Positions 27,249-35,845 of a DNA stretch of 64,000 bases are shown in pieces. The notes beneath the pieces are model-generated. The model was not told where the DNA came from and ran no database searches. It was given only the letters and a program-made list of their open reading frames with translations. Origin of the DNA: G963678445 sp963678445 (GTDB lineage: Bacteria > Hydrogenedentota > Hydrogenedentia > Hydrogenedentales > G963678445); NCBI GenBank assembly GCA_963678445.1, contig OY782877.1, forward strand, positions 2,294,001-2,358,000, written 5' to 3'. Positions within the stretch are counted from its first letter, which is position 1. The number at the start of each line of letters is the position of its first letter. A program made the translations under genes and the position numbers.

Positions 27249-27751
27249 CAGGCCAGTTCCTGCTTGAGCTGTTCGGTCCATTGTGCTATCCGCTCAGCAG
27301 TCAACTCCGGTTGATTGTCTTCATCCAACGCCAGCCCTGCAAAAAAGCCATCCCGCACAGCAAGCGAGTTTGAAAAGTCATACCCTTTGGTTGGCCATGC
27401 GCCGACAAGTGTAGCGCCTGCCTTCTCTGCAGCTTTTGCCAGGATGCCTATAGCATCGACAAAAGTATCGCTGAACCCTTCCTGATCACCACAGCCAAAG
27501 AAAGTCACCTTTTTGCCGCTTAAATCGACTCCGGGAAGCGTCTCGCTATCGGCCCAGTCATCCTGGATTTCGCCAAGCCCCCAAGTCGAAGCGCCAAGAA
27601 GAAGCACATCGTAGTTTTCTGTATTCGCGAGCTCAAAGTTGTCAATGCTAAACAGAGAAACTTCCCCCATACTTTCCAGCTCTCCTGCAATCTCCTTTGC
27701 GGCGTTTTCGGTATTGCCCGTTGTGCTGCCATATATAACTACAATTTTCAT
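27248..27751 (-). CDS. Flavodoxin
   Basis: 167 residues, the length of long-chain flavodoxins. The N-terminal FMN phosphate loop is GSTTGNTE (8-15); the aromatic FMN-stacking loops are ASTWGLGEIQDDW and FGCGDQEGFSDTF. It would be a soluble cytoplasmic one-electron carrier. The start ATG 27751 follows GAGGAAA by five bases; an upstream in-frame ATG (27766) lacks spacing. It lies between two prepilin genes and overlaps the next one by TGATG. No redox enzyme is adjacent, so its partner is unknown. Confidence 0.95.
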   Translation of the reverse strand: MKIVVIYGSTTGNTENAAKEIAGELESMGEVSLFSIDNFELANTENYDVLLLGASTWGLGEIQDDWADSETLPGVDLSGKKVTFFGCGDQEGFSDTFVDAIGILAKAAEKAGATLVGAWPTKGYDFSNSLAVRDGFFAGLALDEDNQPELTAERIAQWTEQLKQELA

Positions 27752-28095
27752 ATTTTCCTCTTCCATATACGCGCTGATTCGTATCTTATGTTGCGACCTC
27801 AGCGAGGTCGGTCTGGGCAGCGTTCGCCTGCCCTACCGAACACCGCGCCATTTTGCGTTTCATTCAATCCTTCGGCTTGTTTCGTCTGTACAGCGAAACA
27901 TGGCAAGAAGGAAAGGGGCAGGGCAGATCCTCCTTTGGGATCTGCCCTGAGGTAGAGAGAGGGGTTTATCAAAAAGCCCCTGTAGTATCGCTTCCCAGGG
28001 AAGCTGCGCAAATAGTCGGGGAGGGCAAGGAGGCACCACTCCCCGACGCAAGAGCCTCCTTCATTACGCAGGCGCTAAGCGCCTGAAAATCACTT
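27752..28095. other. Hairpin-rich gap between prepilin and flavodoxin
   Basis: 344 bases without a gene. Hairpins: GACCTC/GAGGTC (27795-27809), GGGCAG/CTGCCC (27815-27833), GGGCAGATCC/GGATCTGCCC near 27922-27949, and a perfect CAGGCGC-TTA-GCGCCTG (28069-28085) just past the prepilin stop. None has a clear T run, so partial termination or mRNA stabilisation of the prepilin message is possible. The flavodoxin promoter probably lies here. Confidence 0.45.
28069..28085 (-). other. Perfect hairpin after the first prepilin gene
   Basis: CAGGCGC, TTA, GCGCCTG: a 7-bp stem starting 11 bases after the stop at 28096. It may protect the 3' end or attenuate transcription; there is no U tract. Confidence 0.5.
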
Positions 28096-28917
28096 TTAGG
28101 GATTCAAGACACCACACTCAGGGCAGGTAGAACCGATCAGTTTCGCTTTTGTTCCATCGGAATAGACCTTGAAATAGGTCATATAATAGGCAAAGGTAAC
28201 TTCATCCGTATCGACGGCTGCGGCCTGCGGGATCGGGCACTGACCTTCCATATCGATGCTAAAGCGGACATTGTTGCCGCCCCAATCTTGATTCAGAGAG
28301 GATTGTGTGGAATCCCAATTGGTGGTTGGCGTAATCCACAATGCAATTACAACACCGTCCTTCTTGTCAGGAGAAGTTGCTGCGGCGCAATAATCGGAAA
28401 TTTTAACACCATCAAAGGTCATTTCCTGAGCCGGGTCGCTGTCATCAAGCCAGTAGTTCGTTCCATCCGCTGCACGGACCACGTTGACACCTTCCGCGAC
28501 TGCTTCGCTCTGCAGGCCATCGCCATAGCAGATACTTGTAATTCCCGAAGCTACCAGTGAAGCGGCTTCATCTGCACTCAGGGGATGCAGGCTAGGGCAG
28601 GCAACCCCGGAAGCATTCCCCATATGATCCGCCTGAGCTTCCGGCAATCCGGGCATAGCTGCGGCGCTACCGTCATTTTCCCACAGGCCGCTATGCATAT
28701 CCGCCGGATATCCGCCGGTTAACTGATAGTATTGCTTGAGCACCCGGACGGTGCCCGCTTGATTGTAATCGCAGACATTGCCAAGCGCTTCTTCGCGATC
28801 CGCCATGAGGCTCGGCAGGACAAGCGCAGTAAGCGCGCCCAGCAACCCGATGACGATCAGGAGTTCGATAAGGGTGAAACCTTTATTGAACTTGTGTGAA
28901 TGGTTTTTCTTCGACAT
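28096..28917 (-). CDS. Prepilin-like protein, first gene of the pilus operon
   Basis: 273 residues from ATG 28917 (AGAGG eight bases upstream). Prepilin leader KKNHSHKFNKG, cleavage before FTLIELLIVIGLLGALTALV, Glu +5. The body has Cys pairs (Cys in NVCDYN, a C-terminal STCPECGVLNP) that could form disulfides, as in type IV pilins. Being first and separated from the rest by a 344-base hairpin-rich gap, it may be the major subunit, expressed at a higher level. At 273 residues it is longer than most major pilins, so this is inference. Confidence 0.88.
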   Translation of the reverse strand: MSKKNHSHKFNKGFTLIELLIVIGLLGALTALVLPSLMADREEALGNVCDYNQAGTVRVLKQYYQLTGGYPADMHSGLWENDGSAAAMPGLPEAQADHMGNASGVACPSLHPLSADEAASLVASGITSICYGDGLQSEAVAEGVNVVRAADGTNYWLDDSDPAQEMTFDGVKISDYCAAATSPDKKDGVVIALWITPTTNWDSTQSSLNQDWGGNNVRFSIDMEGQCPIPQAAAVDTDEVTFAYYMTYFKVYSDGTKAKLIGSTCPECGVLNP

Positions 28918-28931
28918 TTTAAACCTCTCTT

Positions 28932-28951
28932 CTGTGGAGCTCCTGCTCCAC
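28932..28951 (-). promoter_or_regulatory. Hairpin in the prepilin leader
   Basis: TGTGGAGC, TCCT, GCTCCACA: a perfect 8-bp stem 14 bases upstream of the start codon, next to the AGAGG ribosome site. It may tune translation or stabilise the message. Confidence 0.4.
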
Positions 28952-29040
28952 ATGCCGTCTCTCGCGCCACCACGACGCCGGGAACCGGCTCTTTACATTG
29001 AATTTGTCTGTTCAGGCCCCTCGCCTGCAACCATTACACA

Positions 29041-29058
29041 CTGGATTTCCAAATCCAG
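29041..29058. promoter_or_regulatory. 18-bp perfect palindrome between prepilin and a small gene
   Basis: CTGGATTT, CC, AAATCCAG lies about 125 bases upstream of the prepilin start, 15 bases beyond the end of the gene at 29074. No T run follows on the minus strand, so an operator is as likely as a terminator. Confidence 0.35.
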
Positions 29059-29073
29059 GTCTAAAAAAACAAG

Positions 29074-29310
29074 TTAGCCATGATGAGCTTTGGAGGTCTT
29101 CTTTCTGGCTTTGCCCGGGAAATCCACCACATAGCGATACTGTTTCCCACAATGAATAATGACTTCCTTTTGGCCAAACTTCAGAATGCGCAATTCAAGA
29201 CGCAATTCACCAAAACCATCATGTTCCAACAAACTATGATATAACTCATGAACTTTCTCCAGCACTTGGTCACACTTGCCGGAGTTACAGCTTCCATCCG
29301 CCTGGTTCAC
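29074..29310 (-). CDS. Small conserved-looking protein of unknown function
   Basis: 78 residues from GTG 29310 (GGGAAA upstream, weak ribosome site). The N-terminus has two cysteines (SCNSGKCDQV), then an amphipathic helix (QVLEKVHELYHSLLEHDG), a predicted beta hairpin (LRLELRILKFGQKEVIIH, QYRYVVDFP) and a basic tail. The compact alternation of helix and strands suggests a folded domain. I do not recognise the family. It is in the same direction as the pilus operon, 157 bases upstream of its first gene. Confidence 0.5.
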   Translation of the reverse strand: MNQADGSCNSGKCDQVLEKVHELYHSLLEHDGFGELRLELRILKFGQKEVIIHCGKQYRYVVDFPGKARKKTSKAHHG

Positions 29311-29640
29311 ATTTATTTCCCTGATTGTTTATTAAGACGGCCAGCTACTCGGACGCTATGTGTGCCAGCCATCTGTGTTCACGAGAGCCTTTTGTTTTAG
29401 AGCACAAAAGTCCTGAGTTTCTCTCAAGGCCATTTGCCTGTTTTTTACAAAAGTTCTATTAGCTGAACATTTTAATACCTAGCAAACCAAAAGTCAATAA
29501 AAATAATCTTTCGTTTTAAAGCCTATTCAAAAGTCATGCAAAAAAAGTTCATCGCATAATTTACAGGAGTTCTTTTGGGATATTTAAAGTTTGGTTACTC
29601 TTATTTTGTAATGCATAATATTCGTCTTGAGTGGCGCCAC

Positions 29641-30037
29641 ATTAAATGTGCGCCAACGCGCCAGGAACAGAATCAACATGTGCTGCCGACTGTCGCTGTA
29701 AATAGCCTGAAAGATAGCCTCGTGGCGGATACACATGCGTGGGTTGTTGGAAAATCCGATCGGAAGATGCCCCGACTTTCATTATTCTCGAATCAGATAT
29801 CTTTACAGCGGCAGAAAGTCGACGCTCTTCTAGGGCGGCATACTTCTCGGCGCTGCTGCTGCTGTCTTTGGACATGTTGCGTATACATAGTCCTTTGCTT
29901 TGTCGTTTCGGCGTAACTCAGGCGAGGTAGTAGCGGTGTTTTGCCTCGACTTTCGAGCAATGTAGACAAACTTTTCCCCTCGCGAAAAAGGCCGGGATTT
30001 CCCCCTGTTCCGTTGGTGTAAGATGGTGATAAGACAT
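29641..30037 (-). pseudogene. N-terminal remnant of a second IS30-family transposase
   Basis: ATG 30037 opens MSYHHLTPTEQGEIPAFF, the classic IS30 start. Further on, in other frames, come SPELRRNDKAKDYVY (expected SRELRRN) and NPRMCIRHEAIFQAIYSDS (expected RISHEAIYQAIY). The remnant ends near 29641 before the catalytic domain. Several frameshifts separate the pieces. It is distinct from the 14.4-kb element, whose N-terminus is YVHLTYFDRCE. Confidence 0.7.
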
Positions 30038-30100
30038 CGTGATTCCTTTCCTACTCTGGGTTTTTAGCAGAACCAGTGTACCGAATCGATTCACGATGTC
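30033..30100 (-). promoter_or_regulatory. Inverted repeat across the start of the IS30 remnant
   Basis: GACATCGTGA (30033-30042) and TCACGATGTC (30091-30100) are perfect 10-bp complements around a 48-base loop. One arm contains the transposase start codon. In a read-through transcript the start would be sequestered, as known for some insertion sequences; this is inferred here. Confidence 0.5.
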
Positions 30101-30212
30101 TCCTTTTTGATTTCAGCTCACAATGTTGCACTTGAAGTTAGATTACGCCCTATTTTCAAAACAAGTTTCGATGTTGACAGTATATTTCGAATTCAATTCC
30201 TCGGCTGCGGCT

Positions 30213-30238
30213 GCACGACGGCCCTGGGGCCGTCGTGC
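30213..30238. other. Strong hairpin near the tRNA-Ser gene
   Basis: GCACGACGGCC, CTGG, GGCCGTCGTGC: 11-bp perfect stem with a tetraloop. No T run on either strand. No gene lies within 150 bases; it may be a remnant of a terminator or a repeat. Confidence 0.5.
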
Positions 30239-30528
30239 GGTATGTGGGTGTAGTACATTCTTAGATGCTGACGGTCCACTGACGGGGCAAAGGAAAAATG
30301 CTTGTAGGGGAAGGCTCGTGGCGGAGTGACGTGCTGTGGGGTAGAACGCTGGGGGAGCGTTGGAAGGGAGGCGGCACGCCTTGGACGGTGTGTGTGGCGC
30401 GGGTTCGGGGTAGATTTGGTGCGCGTGACGGCATCGTGGTTGCGGGTGTAGGGCGTTGCGAAACAAGGATTCTCGTCTTGCCGTCGGTGAAGCGGAGGAT
30501 ATCCCCGGGCTTAGCGGGGCGTGTTCAG

Positions 30529-30621
<93 letters not shown>

Positions 30622-30872
30622 GCAATAGGAGGGGTATTGTAGCAAATTTTTTGGGGTTTTTGTCAATATAGTTCAACTGTAGATTTATAGGCGAAGCGGA
30701 TATGTTCCCCTGACGGGAGGCGATGCGTGTTGCAGGCTAGATTTTGGATAATAGCTTAGGAGATAGTATAGTGGTTTTTCAGCTTCTGGGGGTTGAACGA
30801 AAAAGAAAATGTCTAGCGGAGCATAGCGCAATTATTTTAGGGGAGAGGGTAGATTCTGTGGTTAATGTTTTG

Positions 30873-30902
30873 TTGACAAAAATTATGAATTCCGCTTAGA
30901 AT
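30873..30902 (+). promoter_or_regulatory. Good sigma-70 promoter sequence
   Basis: TTGACA (30873-30878) and TAGAAT (30897-30902), spacing 18. A GAAGGAGG ribosome-like site follows at about 30922-30930 but no plausible start codon comes after it, so the promoter may now serve a lost gene or the secreted protein at 31318. Confidence 0.5.
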
Positions 30903-31188
30903 TGGGGAATGCTATGTAAATAGAAGGAGGTTTACCGGGTCCATCGGCCGAATTTTTCAATATACTGGCTGATATTACGTCGCTGTGGTACAATCTCGGA
31001 TATATTATGGCGGTTTGTATGAAGCAGGGGTGGCGGTGGTGTTTCTTTAAATACCGTTTTAAGGCGTTAAGGAAGTCATATCCGTAATAGCAGGTGTAGC
31101 TGTTGGTGTGCTTTTTAGCAGGTAAGAGCTTCTCGCCTTTTTTGTCACAAACGGCATGTGTTTTCTGGCCATCTTCCGGCCATGCGTT
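30883..31188 (-). other. Unassigned open frame without a start codon
   Basis: 101 codons open between stops, with protein-like composition (GQKTHAVCDKKGEKLLPA, then YGYDFLNALKRYLKKHHRH) but no ATG or GTG. It may be a gene fragment. No family is recognised. Confidence 0.25.
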
Positions 31189-31317
31189 TCAGCGACGGTA
31201 AGCAGATGCTTGGCGCAGAGGTAGTGGAGTGCGCTTTTTTGCCGTTTATGGACGTGAAAAATTCGTTTCCATTGTAGTTTTGAAGAGTAAAATGCTAATT
31301 ATTTTTAGGAGACAGTA

Positions 31318-33609
31318 ATGTTGGGTGGTAGACTTGGAAAGCGGTTTGGGGTTGCTGCCCCGGAATCAACGGTTTTGCGGGGTGGGTGTGTAGGACTGCT
31401 GGGGCTTTGGGTTGCCTTTTTGATGTGCACCGCAGGAAGCGTGCATGCCGGTTTGGTACTCGTGCAGCCAGGGGATGATTTGAGCGTGGCGGTGGCGTCG
31501 GCAAATGCAGGGGATACGCTTTTCCTGGTGCGTGCAGATGAGGCCGTGGGAACGCAATATTATTATCCGAGCAGTCCGCTGGTGATCGACAAGGATTTGA
31601 CAGTGCGCGGCTCTACCATGGCATACCCGCATGAGACGGAAATTCAACGTCCGTGGTGCACGGGTAACGTGATAGCGAATTCAGGTTTTGAAGCAGGGGT
31701 CAGTGGAGGAGAGTGGAGCATAGCGACGGTGCAGGAGGGGGGCGGGATCATCACAGCGGATGCAATGGAAGCGCGGACGGGCTATTGGATGGCGCGCTTT
31801 GCGGGGATTTCGCTGCTGACGGACACCCAACAGTTGTCGCAGAGCATTGTGATGAACGAAAATATAACCACATTGACCTTCTTTTTGTGGATTAAGCAGC
31901 AGAGTAATACGGGCGAAGATGTGTTCCGGGTGTATATGGACGGCACATTGCTGGAAGAGGTGGCGGATACGACGGCGGGATATGCTTCTGGCTATGCCCA
32001 GATGGCGGTGGATGTTTCTGCCTATGCCGATGGCGGGACGCATATGCTGCGTTTTGAGAGTATCAAGACGGGTGCAGGGCTACCGAGTGTATTTCTGGTA
32101 GACGATGTGTGTTTGCAAGGCAGTGGCGCCGCATCGCAGGCCGTTTTTACAGTGCGTAATGGGGCGACCTTGGTTCTGGATAACCTTTCGCTTGCAGAGG
32201 GGGCGCATGCAGTGCGTGTAGAGCCCAACGGTTCAGTGCAGATAACGCGCTGCTATATGCATGATATCCAAGGGACAGCATTGTATCTGGACCAGGTGAC
32301 CTCGGCGGTTGTTGCCAACAGTATTATTGCCGACTGTGCGTCGGATGCGGTGTACACCAGTGGCGGTGTCGTCAACATATACCAATCGACGATCCTGGAC
32401 AATATGGGCTATGCCATATCGGCAAATGGTGGTGAAGTCAACGTGATTGCCTCGCTGTTTTATGACAATGTCGGTGGTTTTTATTCAACTACTACATGCA
32501 ATTCGTACAGTAACTTCATATATCCCGAGTCGAATGTTGGGGCAACGATGGTAGGAACAGCGTTCACCCATCCCGATGCCTCGCTGGTGGTTTTCGAGGA
32601 GGATTCGCTGTGGCGCGGCAACCTGTCCCAACGGATTCGTCCAATTCCCAACGTCTACATGTCGGATTTACCCGAAAGTCTGCAGACGGAAATGACAGCT
32701 ATGGGCCGTGCAGATTATGAGGGGAACACCCGAGTGGTGAATTTGCAGATCGGCGCTGATGAAGAGGCGGAAGGCTCTGTGTTCAGTGGTCGACTTGTTT
32801 GTCGGCTGGTGGACGCTGATACGGGAACGCCGATTGAAACCGGTGCTGTTCTGTTAACACCTGGCAGTATACCTGCGGTAACGCAGAATACCGACGGTGC
32901 ATATACCTTTAACTTTATCCCTTCAGGTCCCTATTCAGTGTCCGTCTCCGCCTCGGGCTACATCACCGTGATGCGTTCTATCGAAGTTGGGGCAGGCGTG
33001 GAGACCGAAGAGCTCTTTGAAATGACATCAAGCAGTAACGAGTTGCGCTTGGTGCAACAGCCAAAGTCTGCTTCGATTTATGTGGGACAGTCCCATACGT
33101 TGCAAGTGGGAGCTACAGGCGGCGTTGCTGCACTGACGTATACGTGGAAGAAGGACGGGACCGCTTTAGGAGCGCCTAGCCAAGCCACCTACGCTATCAC
33201 CGATGCAGCACTGAGTGACAGCGGCGTATACACCTGCGAGGTGAGCGACGGCGTCACGACATTAACAACCAGTTCCGCCAGCGTGAGCGTGGTAGAGCCT
33301 TCGGCAACCGGCTACCACAGCGCCGATCTGGACCAGAACTGGGTGCTTTCGCTGTCCGAATTATTGCGCATGATTCAGCTTTTCAATTCCGGCGAATTCC
33401 ATTGCGAGGCAGGTACAGAAGACGGCTTTGCAGTCGGCAATGGCACACATGCCTGCACCCCGCACAAGGGCGATTATAACCCCAATGATTGGGCTGTTTC
33501 GCTATCAGAATTACTGCGGATGGTGCAGTTCTTCAATAGCTCCGGCGGTGCCTACCACGTAGCGGCGGACACGGAAGACGGCTTTGCGCCGGGAGCATCA
33601 AAACTATAG
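31318..33609 (+). CDS. Secreted beta-helix protein with Ig-like domain and dockerin-like repeats
   Basis: 763 residues. ATG 31318 follows TAGGAG by six bases. A signal peptide ends near VHAG (residue 43). About 45-270 contains a CBM-like jelly-roll stretch (NSGFEAGVSGGEWSIA). About 270-400 is a right-handed parallel beta-helix (VEPNGSVQITRCYMHD, VNIYQSTILDNMGYAI). About 490-560 is a carboxypeptidase-regulatory-like fold (GRLVCRLVDADTG), and 570-660 an Ig-like domain (SDSGVYTCEVSDG). The C-terminus has two dockerin-like repeats (DLDQNWVLSLSELLRM; NPNDWAVSLSELLRM), each followed by TEDGFA. Parallel beta-helices often bind or cleave polysaccharides, but no catalytic residues are obvious. The C-terminal repeats are probably an anchoring or sorting module. 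It stands alone between two tRNA-Ser genes. Confidence 0.82.
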   Translation: MLGGRLGKRFGVAAPESTVLRGGCVGLLGLWVAFLMCTAGSVHAGLVLVQPGDDLSVAVASANAGDTLFLVRADEAVGTQYYYPSSPLVIDKDLTVRGSTMAYPHETEIQRPWCTGNVIANSGFEAGVSGGEWSIATVQEGGGIITADAMEARTGYWMARFAGISLLTDTQQLSQSIVMNENITTLTFFLWIKQQSNTGEDVFRVYMDGTLLEEVADTTAGYASGYAQMAVDVSAYADGGTHMLRFESIKTGAGLPSVFLVDDVCLQGSGAASQAVFTVRNGATLVLDNLSLAEGAHAVRVEPNGSVQITRCYMHDIQGTALYLDQVTSAVVANSIIADCASDAVYTSGGVVNIYQSTILDNMGYAISANGGEVNVIASLFYDNVGGFYSTTTCNSYSNFIYPESNVGATMVGTAFTHPDASLVVFEEDSLWRGNLSQRIRPIPNVYMSDLPESLQTEMTAMGRADYEGNTRVVNLQIGADEEAEGSVFSGRLVCRLVDADTGTPIETGAVLLTPGSIPAVTQNTDGAYTFNFIPSGPYSVSVSASGYITVMRSIEVGAGVETEELFEMTSSSNELRLVQQPKSASIYVGQSHTLQVGATGGVAALTYTWKKDGTALGAPSQATYAITDAALSDSGVYTCEVSDGVTTLTTSSASVSVVEPSATGYHSADLDQNWVLSLSELLRMIQLFNSGEFHCEAGTEDGFAVGNGTHACTPHKGDYNPNDWAVSLSELLRMVQFFNSSGGAYHVAADTEDGFAPGASKL

Positions 33610-33672
33610 GAAGAATATAGCAACAGAGGCTTGAAAGTAAGCGTCTGAACATGCTAAAGTTTCGCTGTTGCT

Positions 33673-33764
<92 letters not shown>

Positions 33765-33776
33765 ACTAATGAATGT

Positions 33777-33810
33777 CGGCGTGACGGGTTCCGTCACGCC
33801 GCTTTTTTTT
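33777..33810 (+). terminator. Terminator of tRNA-Ser(GCT)
   Basis: CGGCGTGACGG / CCGTCACGCCG stem with a three-base loop followed by eight T, 14 bases after the tRNA. Confidence 0.95.
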
Positions 33811-34112
33811 GTGTCGCCACGCACATTCTGTCCATCAATCTTGACGTCACCGAGCGTACAAGATGCACGCTGAGAAACGCCGTAACGGCACATCCTCGTA
33901 GCAAACCTTCCCTCCTCCCTGCCAATATCACCGCCGTAATAAAAAGCAATCAAGTGTTTAATAGTACGAATGAGTTTCTTGAACGTGAGTGCCCGTGCTC
34001 GCTATTGTCGCACTTGAAATGAAAGCAAAGTAGTCAATTGCGTTGTGAGCAAAGGGACCGCCCATAGGCAATGACCGGCATATCCACAGCGGCTTTAGGA
34101 AAAGGAATTAAG

Positions 34113-35699
34113 ATGTACATGAGTTTATATGCAATATTATTCGGTTTTATGGCGGCGATGGAGCCAGACGCGGTGGAGTGCTTTAAAGCGTGTGCACAAA
34201 AGGAAGCACAACACTATGAGGAAGGGGGACATTTAGAGCTGGACTATGTCCTGCACTACAGGTATTGGGACTTGTGTGAGAAGCAAGCCGCAAGCGGGAT
34301 AGAGCGATTCTACGTCATATGTGAGTGGAAAAAGAAAAAGTTTTTCATTGAAGCCAGAGACGTAAACGCGGACGTAGTATTGCGGGTTGTTTGCGACGGA
34401 AAAAGGACGGAGCTAAACCATACCTTGATCGATGCGCGCATTCTCTGGAATATTTATTGGGAGATCCCCAAAGAACTGAAAGACCTGGGTGAGGAATATG
34501 TGCGTGCCGTGCAGACGGCACGAAAGCTCTATGCTGCCCTCTTTGAGACGTATCTTGCGCCCATCACAGGTTCATTCGGTTCTCGCTTTGATTTCGTAGG
34601 CTTCAAGCATGCCCTTGAATCCTACGGAGGGTCGCTCCCGCCATTTGTTGAGGAACTTGGGAATAAGCCGGATACCGTTATGCGCTTGAATATACTCAGG
34701 AGCACCGGTGTAAACGGCGTATACAAGAAAACTTATTTTGGCCTTGATACATCATATAATTTGGTTTCGACGAAGTGGTGGGTGGGCTCGGAGGAAGATT
34801 CCACCTATGCTGGAATGACCATGATTTGCAAAAATCCTGTGCAGTTTAAAGAGGGGACGTGGCAATATAAAACAGTGGTCACTGAACCTGAGGGCTTTTT
34901 TAACGATAGGGTAGAGATAGAGATTATTCCTGAAAAATCCTGGTTTGGTAACGTGAATTCAGGGAACTTTAGAACGGCAGCGGGTACGAAAAAACAACTC
35001 TTATGGGGTGCCTTGATCTGTAGTATTAGCGCGATAACGCTGCTTGCATTACGGAAGTATTTGCGAAAAAAGCCAAACCAAATCTCGCTCAGCATTCTGC
35101 AATTGAAGAGATTATCAAGTTTGCTTTTTAGCCTCTTTCTTTCTCGTCAAAAAAGAAGAGAATGCATTGTAGAAATCCTTCATACGTGTGGGGAGCCGTT
35201 TTTGGGGGTACGCAACAACGCAGCAGGAAGTCGGAGCACGCCTATATCTTTAGATGTGAGGATAGTCCGGTATTGGAGATGGCGAAAATTGCTTTCCTAT
35301 ATCATTATGGTGTTATTTGGAATGCAAATTTTGTTTATGCTGCAATGGCTTTTGACCCTGATGCATTTTTCAGAAATAGGTTTTTTTATGCTTGTAACAT
35401 TTACGCTGATACTTCCCATTTGGGGCATTGTGTTGGGAGCTAAGCTCCAAAAGGAGAAAAAAGAGACGTTTTCTCATTTGATTTTTTTTAGTTGTGTTGT
35501 GTCTGTTGCCGAAATCTATACGGCGCCCATAAGGGGCGGCCAAATAGGAATGAATTTTCTGTCTCTTTATTTGTTGGTAGAGATTTTTATGCTTTGGATT
35601 GCCGTTTTTCTACTGTGGCGGCATATGCGCTTGATGAAGAGCGCCGAAGGACAGAACGAAGACCCAATGCGGGTGCCGTATAGCGAGGACAATGGTTGA
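34113..35699 (+). CDS. Unrecognised membrane protein with exported N-terminal domain
   Basis: 528 residues from ATG 34113, chosen for AAAGGAA six bases upstream; an ATG at 34071 adds 14 residues. A short hydrophobic signal (MYMSLYAILFGFMAA) leads into about 300 residues rich in Tyr, Trp and Lys (CEWKKKKFFIEA, WNIYWEIPKELKDLG), probably periplasmic and beta-rich. Membrane helices follow at about 306-322, 385-405, 415-435, 450-470 and 480-505, with a basic loop between the first and second. I do not recognise a family. The layout (exported sensor-like domain, then five helices) could suit a transporter-associated or sensory protein. The gene directly precedes a 31-residue amphipathic peptide gene, a pairing that may be functional. 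Confidence 0.7.
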   Translation: MYMSLYAILFGFMAAMEPDAVECFKACAQKEAQHYEEGGHLELDYVLHYRYWDLCEKQAASGIERFYVICEWKKKKFFIEARDVNADVVLRVVCDGKRTELNHTLIDARILWNIYWEIPKELKDLGEEYVRAVQTARKLYAALFETYLAPITGSFGSRFDFVGFKHALESYGGSLPPFVEELGNKPDTVMRLNILRSTGVNGVYKKTYFGLDTSYNLVSTKWWVGSEEDSTYAGMTMICKNPVQFKEGTWQYKTVVTEPEGFFNDRVEIEIIPEKSWFGNVNSGNFRTAAGTKKQLLWGALICSISAITLLALRKYLRKKPNQISLSILQLKRLSSLLFSLFLSRQKRRECIVEILHTCGEPFLGVRNNAAGSRSTPISLDVRIVRYWRWRKLLSYIIMVLFGMQILFMLQWLLTLMHFSEIGFFMLVTFTLILPIWGIVLGAKLQKEKKETFSHLIFFSCVVSVAEIYTAPIRGGQIGMNFLSLYLLVEIFMLWIAVFLLWRHMRLMKSAEGQNEDPMRVPYSEDNG

Positions 35700-35715
35700 T
35701 AGAAGATAACGGCGG

Positions 35716-35740
35716 ATTCCTGTTTTTCAGGAATGTTTTG
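35716..35740 (+). terminator. Weak terminator after the membrane protein gene
   Basis: ATTCCTG-TTTTT-CAGGAAT followed by GTTTTG, 17 bases after the stop. The stem is short and the T run brief, so read-through into the microprotein gene is likely. Confidence 0.5.
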
Positions 35741-35792
35741 TCAATACGTGTAACAAAACCGCAGAAGCCTTGTAAAGTGAATGTTAATAGAA

Positions 35793-35817
35793 AGGACCGG
35801 AATCAGGAGTCGGTCCT
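35793..35817 (+). promoter_or_regulatory. Hairpin in the microprotein leader
   Basis: AGGACCG and CGGTCCT form a perfect 7-bp stem 29 bases before the microprotein start, just upstream of its ribosome site. Confidence 0.45.
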
Positions 35818-35845
35818 GAAACAACCAACAGAAGGAAGGATTATC

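Noticed and set aside
28917..29073. Sigma-54 promoter upstream of the first prepilin gene
   Set aside because: No TGGCAC-N5-TTGC-like pair at the right spacing was found, although an NtrC-type regulator is encoded nearby.
29575..29916. Plus-strand frame with LVADTHAW resembling the start of a PIN-domain toxin
   Set aside because: No further PIN acidic residues follow, and the opposite strand gives a better explanation as an IS30 transposase remnant.
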